From Fischerella sp. (GTDB taxonomy: Bacteria; Cyanobacteriota; Cyanobacteriia; Cyanobacteriales; Nostocaceae): a stretch of 9,629 nt of DNA. The translations under genes and the position numbers were made by a program. The stretch covers positions 1-9,629 of the forward strand of contig JANZYY010000170.1 of assembly GCA_026419705.1 (NCBI GenBank), written 5' to 3'. Below the pieces are notes generated by a model. It saw only the letters and a list, made by a program, of their open reading frames with translations, was not told the DNA's origin and did no database searches. Below are positions 1 through 6,389 of this stretch, in pieces (the stretch's first letter is position 1; each line of letters opens with the position of its first letter).

Positions 1-1
1 A

Positions 2-686
2 TCTCCTGCACAGCTTGGGCTGAAACTAGTTAAACGTTTACCGCAATCTTTAACTCAACGCTTCCAGACAATTATTTGAGCTGATACAGCCTTTGGCAGT
101 GTCGAATTTCTTGAGGGTGTACGTCGGCTGAAATATCATGCTGTTACAGGTGTAGCTATTAGCCGTAAGTTAGCAGATGGTAGACTTTTAAGACGTTTAC
201 ATAAACAAGGTCAACAGGTTCATTTAGTTGGTTTAAAGTTCCCTGTTACCGTTTCTTGGTATTACTTGAAGCGTGATAACGCCAAGTTAGAAAAGCGTTT
301 TGTCTTGTCTACCCGACCAATTAAAGTAGGGGCAGGTTTAGAAACCTGCCCCTACTCTCAAATGGTGGGGTAAACGTCGCTGGCAGATTGAGGGATGGTT
401 TAAAACTGCCAAGCATCGTTTTGGCTTGCACCGTTTTGGACAAGCGACTCTGCTTGGAATGTACCGCTGGCTCATTCTTTCTCTGACTGCCTACCCGATT
501 GCTCATTGGACTCATCTGTATATTCAGCCAACATCACCACCTAATTGGGGTCAGGCTGCACAAACTGCTCTTGAATCTATTTTCCCAAAAATAGTCGTGT
601 ATCTTATTTTACTTGATATTGAACGCTTTGATCGCCTTGCACGTAGTTGTGGTTTTGACATTCATATTTCCAGGTGCAAGATTTGA
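2..686 (+). pseudogene. IS4-type DDE transposase remnant (5' end outside window)
   Basis: This is the C-terminal two thirds of a transposase, read in pieces. Frame 2 gives LKYHAVTGVAISRKLADGR and later LEKRFVLSTRPIK. After a frame change at about 356 it continues with KRRWQIEGWFKTAKHRFG and runs to a natural-looking end, FDIHISRCKI, with TGA at 684-686. An R-x3-E-x6-K pattern around the Glu codon at 390-392 fits the IS4-family signature, and an ADTAFG motif (Asp codon 83-85) is a plausible second catalytic Asp. There are two disabling lesions: TGA at 77-79, where homologues should have a sense codon before ADTAFG, and a palindromic insertion at 326-355 with a net frameshift. It cannot make active transposase. 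The element's left end lies outside the window, so its terminal repeats cannot be assigned. The exact IS group (IS4 or IS701-like) is uncertain. Confidence 0.85.
326..355. repeat. Perfect 30-bp palindromic repeat inserted in the transposase
   Basis: The arms GTAGGGGCAGGTTT (326-339) and AAACCTGCCCCTAC (342-355) are exact reverse complements, separated by two bases. The sequence sits between two stretches of transposase coding sequence that are in different frames (frame 2 before, frame 3 after), so it is an insertion rather than part of the gene. GTAGGGGC-type hairpins are, to my memory, common interspersed repeats in filamentous cyanobacteria. No protein is encoded, so any movement would have to be driven by other elements. 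Confidence 0.85.
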
Positions 687-757
687 GATGCAGAACTTGG
701 GAAAATCACTTATATTGCGAATATTCGTGCTTTTGTAGTCTTTAAAAGTGTGCCGAA

Positions 758-2245
758 ATGAAGATTTTTTTGGATCGGCGGTCAGCTAAACCTCTGTATT
801 TGCAAATTCGCGATCGCATCAGTAGTCTGATTAAATCTGGAGCGTTGCAAAGTGGCGATCGCCTCCCCTCTATCCGTTCTCTAGCACAGAGATTGCAAGT
901 CAATAAACTAACCATTATTGAGGCTTATAACGTTTTGGAAGCTGATGGGGTAATTTGTGCGCGTCAGGGTTCTGGTTATTTTGTTAACACTCAAACTTTT
1001 GCTTGTGCCAACTTGCAACCAACCTTTTCTCCTGCTCAAAACGTAATCATCAAAGAGCCGGGAGGAAATTCTTTTTTTGATATGCATGTGGCTGCGGTAC
1101 ATGCACAAGCACAGCCAGGGATGATCGATTTGAGTTTTGGCTTTCCTCGTCCGCCTAAGAATCTAACGCAAATTGCAAAACGAGCGCTGAAGGAGACAAA
1201 CGCATTATCTAAGTACGACTTGCCACAAGGACAACTAACACTACGCAGACAAATTGCTCAAATGTTGGTACATCAAGGGTTAAATGTATCAACTGAGGAT
1301 TTAATTGTGACTAATGGCTCCGAGCAAGCTTTGTCATTGGCGATGTCTCATTTTGTCAAAGCAGGAGATTGGGTAATTGTGGAAACTCCAACATATTTTG
1401 GAGCGATCGCCATCCTGGAGAATTTAGGAGCCAAAATCATTGGAATTCCCATGACTCCCGAAGGTATGAATCTGGAACTATTAGAGCAATACCTCCGCAG
1501 TCATCACCCAAAATTAATCTATACAATCAGTACGCTACACAATCCTACAGGTTTGACAACCACACAAGCTCATCGTCAAAATTTGCTTTCTCTAGCTGAA
1601 CAATATGAATGTCCAATTTTGGAAGATAATGCTTACGAAGGATTGAATTTTGAGCCTGTACCAGCTCCAATCAAAGCTTTAGATACACAAAATTTAGTAA
1701 CTTATGTCGGTACATTTTCTAAAACTTTAATACCTGGATTAAGAGTTGGTTATATCGTAGTTACAGGCAAACATTATCAAGCAATACTTGAACGAAAATT
1801 ATTACATGATGTCCATGTATCCACATTTTCTCAGGCAATAATTAGTGAGTATCTAGCATCAGGACATTCCCGCCTTCACCTCAACCAACTGCGAGCGGAA
1901 AACATCCAAAGCCGCAATATTATGCTATAAGCTATAGAGCGTTATTTTCCGGAAGAGGCAAGGTGGACTGTTCCCAAGGGTGGGTTATTTCTGTGGGTGC
2001 AATTACCATTAGATCTTCCTATTCAGGTAATTACCAAAGAAGCCTTATCACAAAATGTCCTGATTTTTTCAGGTTCAGCATTTTTTCCTGATAAGCATGG
2101 TTATCCAGCAATGCGGCTGACTTTCGCCAATTCACAAGAGGACATTGAAAAAGGCATTTATATTTTAGGTAATTTGCTCAAAAAATATATTTATACAGGG
2201 CGTGAGAGGATATCTAGTTATCAATCGCTTGCAGCCAGTATTTAG
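758..2245 (+). pseudogene. MocR/PdxR-type GntR-aminotransferase regulator, split by nonsense codon
   Basis: Full frame is 495 codons, interrupted by TAA at 1928-1930 after residue 390. Residues 1-80 form a GntR winged helix (start PLYLQIRDRI, recognition region LPSIRSLAQRL, wing RQGSGYFV). Residues 115 onward form a fold-type I aminotransferase domain with HNPTG at 261-265, EDNAY at 289-293 (Asp290 would contact the PLP ring nitrogen) and the PLP lysine K322 in TFSKTLIPGLRVGY. The same frame stays open from 1931 to TAG at 2243-2245. It contains KGGLFLWVQ and MRLTFA, whose Arg (residue 453 of the full frame) would bind the ligand carboxylate. MocR proteins are usually PLP-sensing transcription regulators; the target here is unknown. 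The nonsense codon probably arose from CAA (Gln), a single change. The truncated 390-residue product lacks the C-terminal lobe and is probably inactive. A sequencing error is possible. Confidence 0.85.
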
Positions 2246-2269
2246 CTATCAAAAAATCATACGATCAAA

Positions 2270-2298
2270 AAATGGCGTGTGCCTATGTATAAGCACAC
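2270..2298 (-). terminator. Putative intrinsic terminator of the DUF3386 gene
   Basis: Read on the minus strand, downstream of the DUF3386 stop, GTGTGC (2298-2293) pairs with GCACAC (2282-2277). After GCCA comes a run of six T (plus-strand A tract ending near 2272). The stem is only 6 bp, so it is modest, but the hairpin-then-T arrangement and its position about 36 bp past the stop fit a terminator. On the plus strand the stem is not followed closely by T, so it is less convincing for the convergent MocR pseudogene. Confidence 0.45.
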
Positions 2299-2333
2299 AC
2301 TACTACTAATTTTTATGCAGCTGATTGCATCAA

Positions 2334-2990
2334 TTAGTCTGCAACAGGTTCTAATAACTTAATATTAGAAAAGATGAACTCTTGGATTGAAGGTTGTGCT
2401 TTTGTATCAGTGCTAATAAAACGACGATTCAAAATGAAATAATTGCCAACCTTTTCATATTTATCCTCGAATTCGCTTCTACCACCTTTTCGTTCACCCG
2501 TTTTCGGGTCGTGGTATACGGAGTCGTAGGTGTGGGAGAGGTAGCCTTCCCCAGTATCATAAGTGCTAAATGTATTAATTGTGACAACAACGCCGTGAAT
2601 GTGGCGGTGGACGAGGCTAACTATGTTGTTACGGACTTTGTATTTGTCGCCTGCGGATTTACCGCCAACTATAATTTCAACTGCGCCTGTCTCGTCGGTA
2701 TCACCATAGCTAAATGTATTAGCACCGTGGGTTTCTTCAAAGCTGCGACGGACGCGATGAACAGCGATTTCCCAAGCCTGATTGTGAATCGCCTGCTTGG
2801 CTTGTTCATCTTCTACCTCAAAAACTTCGGCTTTGAGATTGGCGTTAATGCGAATTTTACCTGTAAACACCCGATCATCTTGCTTATAGGTGATATCTGC
2901 GGTGTATCCAGGGAAATTTTTATCCCAAGTGTAACGGTTCTCGTAAGCAGCCCGGAAGAGTTCTTGGGCAGAGACTTGTGTTGCAGTCAC
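2334..2990 (-). CDS. DUF3386 family protein
   Basis: A 218-residue soluble protein of the cyanobacterial DUF3386 family, recognised from its overall sequence (start TATQVSAQELFRAAYENRYTW, end FIFSNIKLLEPVAD). The family's biochemical function is not known to me. It has no signal peptide, transmembrane segment or obvious catalytic motif. The body alternates short beta-like stretches (ADITYKQ, VFTGKIRI, AEVFEVED, AVEIIVGG, GVVVTINTF), which suggests a mostly beta fold. The start is GTG at 2990-2988, chosen because an AGGAG ribosome-binding site lies six bases upstream and the family begins here. It diverges from the LuxR-type regulator across a 107-bp gap, so that regulator may act on it; this is inference. 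A putative terminator follows at 2298-2270. Confidence 0.85.
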   Translation of the reverse strand: MTATQVSAQELFRAAYENRYTWDKNFPGYTADITYKQDDRVFTGKIRINANLKAEVFEVEDEQAKQAIHNQAWEIAVHRVRRSFEETHGANTFSYGDTDETGAVEIIVGGKSAGDKYKVRNNIVSLVHRHIHGVVVTINTFSTYDTGEGYLSHTYDSVYHDPKTGERKGGRSEFEDKYEKVGNYFILNRRFISTDTKAQPSIQEFIFSNIKLLEPVAD

Positions 2991-2996
2991 TTGTTT

Positions 2997-3001
2997 CTCC
3001 T
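2997..3001 (-). promoter_or_regulatory. Shine-Dalgarno for the DUF3386 gene
   Basis: AGGAG on the minus strand, six bases upstream of the GTG at 2990-2988. It supports the GTG start and is the clearest ribosome-binding site in the window. Confidence 0.7.
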
Positions 3002-3055
3002 ACAGTTGCTAGTTTATGTTAGCTTTTTAGCTTAGCTGCTATTAGTTAGCATAGA
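3002..3055. promoter_or_regulatory. Divergent intergenic region with repeated GCTAA/TTAGC motifs
   Basis: The only DNA between the DUF3386 ribosome-binding site and the divergent LuxR-type gene. It contains several TTAGC or AGCT units, including AGCT-TTTT-AGCT, TTAGCTTAGC and GCTA-TTAGT-TAGC. The density of short direct and inverted copies is consistent with a regulator binding region shared by both promoters. I could not assign reliable -35 and -10 boxes. Confidence 0.35.
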
Positions 3056-3097
3056 AGTAATTGTGGAGTCCGCCTAGACCCCAACTGGGTACACTTT

Positions 3098-3772
3098 ATG
3101 GATCGTTCCCTTCATAGTTTATTTGATGCGATCGCCAAGGCTCGTAATGAACAAGAACTAAGGCTAGCTGTGAAGAACACAGTTGGCAAACATTTTGGCG
3201 TGGAACGTTGGGGTCTATATCTATCAGATGACCTGTCCACGGTAGATGTTGACGTTCCAACCATTCCGGAAGTTTGTTTACAAGGTAATCCGGTTGGGCG
3301 CTATGTCACTGAACGTCATGCTCCCGCCCATGAACAATTAATACTAGCCCCAGGAGATTGGCAACATTTTTGTTCGCGCCAAGACCACGCCCACGTGATG
3401 AGCGGACCAATTGTCTGTGATGGTCGTTTGGTGGGGATGCTCAACCTTGCCCGTGCTGACGGTAGTCCCGCTTTTGATGCCAATGATTTAGCTGACTTGA
3501 GCGCTTTGTGTTTGCATTTATCAGCAAAACTTGCCACTCTCAGAGCGAAACCAAAAACATTCAACTCGCCGTTAGTTAGTCGCCTAACTCCACGCGAGTT
3601 AGAAATTGCTGAGTTAGTGGCGCAGGGATTAACGAATGCAGAAATTGGTGAGAAGCTGTTTATTACGCAAAATTCGGTGAAGCAAGCCCTGAAAAGGATG
3701 TTTCGCAAGCTGGGAGTATCGGCGCGGGCGGAAATGGTGGCGAAACTGCAAGAGATTGTGGCTTCAGATTAA
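3098..3772 (+). CDS. LuxR-type transcriptional regulator with N-terminal GAF-like domain
   Basis: A 224-residue cytoplasmic DNA-binding protein. Residues 1-150 look like a GAF sensory domain: VERWGLYLSDD, then MSGPIVCDGRLVGMLNLARA and FDANDLADLSALCLHLSAKL, the usual last strands and helix. Residues 161-220 are a LuxR/GerE helix-turn-helix with LTPRELEIAELVAQGLTNAEIGEKL and the recognition-helix region TQNSVKQALKRMFRKLGV. There is no phosphoacceptor receiver domain, so control is probably by a ligand or redox signal in the GAF domain; Cys60, Cys92, Cys107 and Cys138 are present. ATG 3098 is the only start codon in the open stretch of this frame downstream of the stop at 3047-3049. It has no clear Shine-Dalgarno. 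It is divergent from the DUF3386 gene, a possible target, and targets are otherwise unknown. Confidence 0.85.
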   Translation: MDRSLHSLFDAIAKARNEQELRLAVKNTVGKHFGVERWGLYLSDDLSTVDVDVPTIPEVCLQGNPVGRYVTERHAPAHEQLILAPGDWQHFCSRQDHAHVMSGPIVCDGRLVGMLNLARADGSPAFDANDLADLSALCLHLSAKLATLRAKPKTFNSPLVSRLTPRELEIAELVAQGLTNAEIGEKLFITQNSVKQALKRMFRKLGVSARAEMVAKLQEIVASD

Positions 3773-3811
3773 GTCTGTTTGATTTTGTAACGGAACCCAC
3801 AGTCATCTTTG

Positions 3812-3824
3812 TGTAATCATTACA
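3812..3824. promoter_or_regulatory. 13-bp perfect palindrome, candidate operator
   Basis: TGTAATCATTACA: two 6-bp arms around one central C. It lies 146 bp upstream of the CHAT-TIR start and 40 bp after the regulator stop. The form resembles operators of Fur-superfamily or other dimeric regulators, but it does not match the NtcA consensus (GTA-N8-TAC). The binding protein is unknown. Confidence 0.35.
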
Positions 3825-3843
3825 TACAGCAGGATTTATAGTT

Positions 3844-3930
3844 TCATGTCTGGCTGGTTACTCGCCCATAATTAATTATTCTTTCCTGCTCTGCTGGTAT
3901 CGTAACTATAAGATATTCAACCAGACATGA
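3844..3930. repeat. 87-bp segment bounded by inverted repeats (possible MITE or operator array)
   Basis: TCATGTCTGG (3844-3853) is exactly inverted as CCAGACATGA (3921-3930). Extending inward, the termini match at about 14 of 17 positions. The interior is AT-rich and has a perfect 12-bp palindrome ATAATTAATTAT (3868-3879). No target-site duplication is obvious and no protein is encoded. The segment ends 39 bp before the CHAT-TIR start, so it must overlap or sit at that gene's promoter. It could be a small non-autonomous mobile element or a regulatory structure. Confidence 0.4.
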
Positions 3931-3969
3931 TATTTGAAAGCCAAATAGTATCTACCATAAAGTCCTCAG

Positions 3970-5112
3970 ATGAATGCTGGAAACCAAGTCAAAAAAATCT
4001 TAGTTTTGGCAGCGAACCCGAAAGGCACAAGTCCACTGCGTCTAAGCGAAGAATTGCGGGAAATCAAAGATGGATTAAGACGGGCAAAAGCAGGCAATCT
4101 ATTTTTGATAGAGTCGTCGGAAGCAGTACGCTACAGAGACATTCACCGCTCTATGTTGGATGTTGAGCCAGAGATTATCCATTTCTCCGGACATGGAGCG
4201 AAAGAAGAAGGCTTGGTATTTGAGGATGAAATTGGACGGGCGAAGCCAGTAGATGCAGAAGCACTAGCTGGATTGTTTGAGTTATTTGCAGATCGCGTCA
4301 AGTGTGTAGTACTGAATGCTTGTTATTCAGAGATTCAAGCAAGGGCGATCGCACAACATATTGATTATGTCATTGGCATGAGTCAGGCGATTGGCGATCG
4401 GGCTGCAATTGAATTTGCTGTTGGTTTTTACGATGCTCTAGGATCTGGAAAGTCTGTTGAATTTGCCTATGAACTAGGTTGCAGACTTATCCGCATAGCA
4501 GGTATTCCAGAGCATCTCACACCGAAACTACTGACAAAAAAACAGCCTAGTACCGAAGTTGCAAATACAACTAATATACTTGGCTTTCACAATACAAATG
4601 TGCATCAATCTCATGAATCATCATCATCACAGACTCAAGCAATCGAAGTTTTCTTATCCTACTCTCCCGAAGATGAAAAACTGCGTAAGGAATTAGAAAC
4701 TTCACTAAGAGATTTGGAACTGCAAGGCTATATTAGGATTTGGCATGAGGACAAAATAAGGGTAGGTAAAAACATACAGGTTGAGAGTGAGAAACATCTG
4801 AATTCAGCTCGTATAATTCTTCTACTTATTAGTAAAAACTTTATTGCTTCTGAGGAGAAACGCAATGAGGTTAAGCGGGCAATGGAAAGACAAAATTCTG
4901 GAGCCTGTATTATACCTGTACTTCTCAGTTCTGTTCCCAATTGGCAAAGTATAAGATTTGGTGATTTCAAACTTGGCGAATTCAAGACTTTACCCAAAAA
5001 TCGTAAATTTATAACTGATAGAAGATATTGGAAAAGCCAGAATGAAGCATTTGTTACCCTTGCTGAAGAATTTATGGAAGAAGTTGAGAAACTAACTGCT
5101 GAATCAGCTTGA
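3970..5112 (+). CDS. CHAT protease-TIR domain fusion protein
   Basis: A 380-residue soluble protein with two effector-type domains. Residues 8-185 are a CHAT (caspase-like) protease domain: KKILVLAANPKGTSPLRL at the start, then HFSGHG (catalytic His75) and VVLNACYS (catalytic Cys118), the expected His-Cys dyad. A Ser/Thr-rich linker (about 190-223) leads to a TIR domain at 224-370. That domain starts IEVFLSYSPEDEKLRKEL and continues through IWHEDKI, LNSARIILLLISKNFIAS and NEVKRAMER. Glu300 lies where TIR NADases place their catalytic Glu. CHAT domains cut proteins and bacterial TIR domains often degrade NAD, so the protein may carry two toxic outputs. TIR here could instead serve for self-association. 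ATG 3970 is preceded by an in-frame TAA at 3958-3960, and the CHAT fold starts at once. It lies 74 bp upstream of a second TIR gene. No typical Shine-Dalgarno is visible. Confidence 0.85.
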   Translation: MNAGNQVKKILVLAANPKGTSPLRLSEELREIKDGLRRAKAGNLFLIESSEAVRYRDIHRSMLDVEPEIIHFSGHGAKEEGLVFEDEIGRAKPVDAEALAGLFELFADRVKCVVLNACYSEIQARAIAQHIDYVIGMSQAIGDRAAIEFAVGFYDALGSGKSVEFAYELGCRLIRIAGIPEHLTPKLLTKKQPSTEVANTTNILGFHNTNVHQSHESSSSQTQAIEVFLSYSPEDEKLRKELETSLRDLELQGYIRIWHEDKIRVGKNIQVESEKHLNSARIILLLISKNFIASEEKRNEVKRAMERQNSGACIIPVLLSSVPNWQSIRFGDFKLGEFKTLPKNRKFITDRRYWKSQNEAFVTLAEEFMEEVEKLTAESA

Positions 5113-5133
5113 TTTCTGTTTTTTCAGTGTTCC

Positions 5134-5158
5134 GATTAAAGTTTCTTGGAACTTAATC
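5134..5158 (+). other. Weak imperfect hairpin between the two TIR genes
   Basis: GATTAAAGTT (5134-5143) pairs with AACTTAATC (5150-5158) with one bulged A and a 6-base loop. No T run follows, so it is not a standard terminator. It could be an mRNA processing or attenuation structure between the two genes, or chance. Confidence 0.25.
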
Positions 5159-5186
5159 AGTGGTGCATCAGACTAAATCGTAACTT

Positions 5187-6239
5187 ATGTTTTTCTTTCC
5201 AAGACATAGCAGAGCTATTAAACTTTTTTTCGTTTATTCTAACTCCCGTAAAGATGAAAAATTGCGGAAGGAGCTAGAACCACATCTTAACAGCTTACAA
5301 CTACCGAAAGAGAGTATCAAATGGTATAGCAGTCAAACGCCAGCAGGAAGGTACTGGAAGCAGAGAAATGATCTACACCTAAATACAGCTCAAGTAATTG
5401 TACTACTGGTTAGTCCAGACTTTTTAGCAATGGATAATTATGGGAAAATTACAAAACGGGCAATGGAACGGCACAAAGCTGGAAAAGCCTATATTGTCCC
5501 TGTAAAACTTCGCCCAATTGACAACTGGCAAGCTCAACCGTTCGGAGAACTAAAATGTCTACCTAGCAATGGTGAACCTGTAACTAGTAGATTTTGGGCG
5601 AGGCAAGATGATGCGTTTGTAGATATTGTTGGAAATATTCGTCGAGAAGTGCTAGAGGAATTAGAAGAGGAGCAACGGCAGCAACAGCTGATTCGAGAAC
5701 GACAACAAGCTGTTATTTTTACATCAATTAACCGTTTCATTTCCAACAAATCTTTTGGGCGAATTCTTCTATCTAAAAACGTATTAACTGGCTCAATTGG
5801 TGTTACTGCTAGTGTAATTACAGTTGTTGCATCTCTAAGTTTTTGTAGACCTTCTTCAGAAATGCAACTCAATAACTTTTTAACAGAGGGACAAAATAAG
5901 TTTGAGAGAAGTGAATATCAAGCAGCGCTTGAAAATTATACCAAAGCTCTTGAAATTGATCCTAAAAATATCAATGCATTTTTATGGCGTGGTAATGCCC
6001 AAGCTTACCTAAAAGAATATGAGGCAGCAATCGACGATTATACACAGGTTATTCGTCTCGCTCCAGAGGAAGCTGATGCCTACATGAACCGAGCTGTTGT
6101 TTACTGCACTTTAGGAAATAGACAAGAAGCAGAAAGAGATTATCAGAAGGCAGCAAATCTCTATGCAACACAAGGAGTAATAGATGAACACAAACAAGCA
6201 CTTGACAGACTTAAAAATCTTCAGTGCTCCTCTAATTAA
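5187..6239 (+). CDS. Membrane-anchored TIR-like protein with C-terminal TPR repeats
   Basis: A 350-residue protein. Residues 10-150 are a TIR-like domain beginning IKLFFVYSNSRKDEKLRKEL, with LNTAQVIVLLVSPDFLAMDN and KRAMERHKAGKAYIVPV. Residues 153-175 are Glu/Gln/Arg-rich and look like a short coiled coil. Residues about 197-219 (VLTGSIGVTASVITVVASLSF) form one transmembrane helix. Residues 229-330 hold about three TPR units (KFERSEYQAALENYTKALEIDP, then AYLKEYEAAIDDYTQVIRLAP, then a weaker third). With no N-terminal signal, the TIR part is probably cytoplasmic and the TPR part on the other side; topology is unproven. Where the upstream TIR has Glu300 this protein has Ile88, so it is probably not an active NADase. 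The ATG start has no clear Shine-Dalgarno, but the TIR fold begins within a dozen residues. It follows the CHAT-TIR gene by 74 bp and is probably its partner. Confidence 0.8.
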   Translation: MFFFPRHSRAIKLFFVYSNSRKDEKLRKELEPHLNSLQLPKESIKWYSSQTPAGRYWKQRNDLHLNTAQVIVLLVSPDFLAMDNYGKITKRAMERHKAGKAYIVPVKLRPIDNWQAQPFGELKCLPSNGEPVTSRFWARQDDAFVDIVGNIRREVLEELEEEQRQQQLIRERQQAVIFTSINRFISNKSFGRILLSKNVLTGSIGVTASVITVVASLSFCRPSSEMQLNNFLTEGQNKFERSEYQAALENYTKALEIDPKNINAFLWRGNAQAYLKEYEAAIDDYTQVIRLAPEEADAYMNRAVVYCTLGNRQEAERDYQKAANLYATQGVIDEHKQALDRLKNLQCSSN

Positions 6240-6350
6240 ACATATCTGAAGCTGCAGCAATGCGATCGCTTTCTACCAACTTCTCAATGTACCTCAGTTT
6301 ATTTCTGTGGTTTTAGCAGACTGCGATCGCCCTAGCACTATATAATTATT

Positions 6351-6376
6351 CCCCCTCTCTGGTTGCGGAGAGGGGG
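6351..6376. repeat. GC-rich hairpin repeat between convergent genes
   Basis: CCCCCTCTC (6351-6359) pairs perfectly with GAGAGGGGG (6368-6376) across an 8-base loop. It sits 14 bp past the stop of the minus-strand ATPase gene and 111 bp past the stop of the TIR-TPR gene. The stem is strong, but on neither strand does a clean T run follow, so it may be a bidirectional RNA-end structure rather than a classic intrinsic terminator. The sequence with its GGGG-rich flank resembles a hairpin repeat I recall as frequent in cyanobacterial intergenic DNA. Confidence 0.65.
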
Positions 6377-6389
6377 TTGGGGGGTGAGG

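Noticed and set aside
2394..3035. Long open frame on the plus strand opposite the DUF3386 gene
   Set aside because: It is the antisense shadow of a recognised protein family with a proper ribosome-binding site; its own translation has no family resemblance.
3063..3077. Four-codon leader frame (GTG GAG TCC GCC TAG) upstream of the LuxR-type gene
   Set aside because: Too short and without a ribosome-binding site; readily expected by chance.
3584..3602. 7-bp inverted repeat CTAACTC-N5-GAGTTAG within the LuxR-type gene
   Set aside because: It falls in the conserved LTPRELE coding region of the helix-turn-helix domain and is explained by codon content; there is no T run or sign of regulation.
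3927..4166. Alternative open frame overlapping the start of the CHAT-TIR gene
   Set aside because: It overlaps the clear CHAT domain in another frame and its product has no recognisable motif.
4353..6261. Absence of HIP1 octamers across the TIR genes as a sign of recent transfer
   Set aside because: Gaps of similar length occur in ordinary genes here (1411-3127 and 6502-8644), so the absence alone means little; codon-use analysis would be needed.
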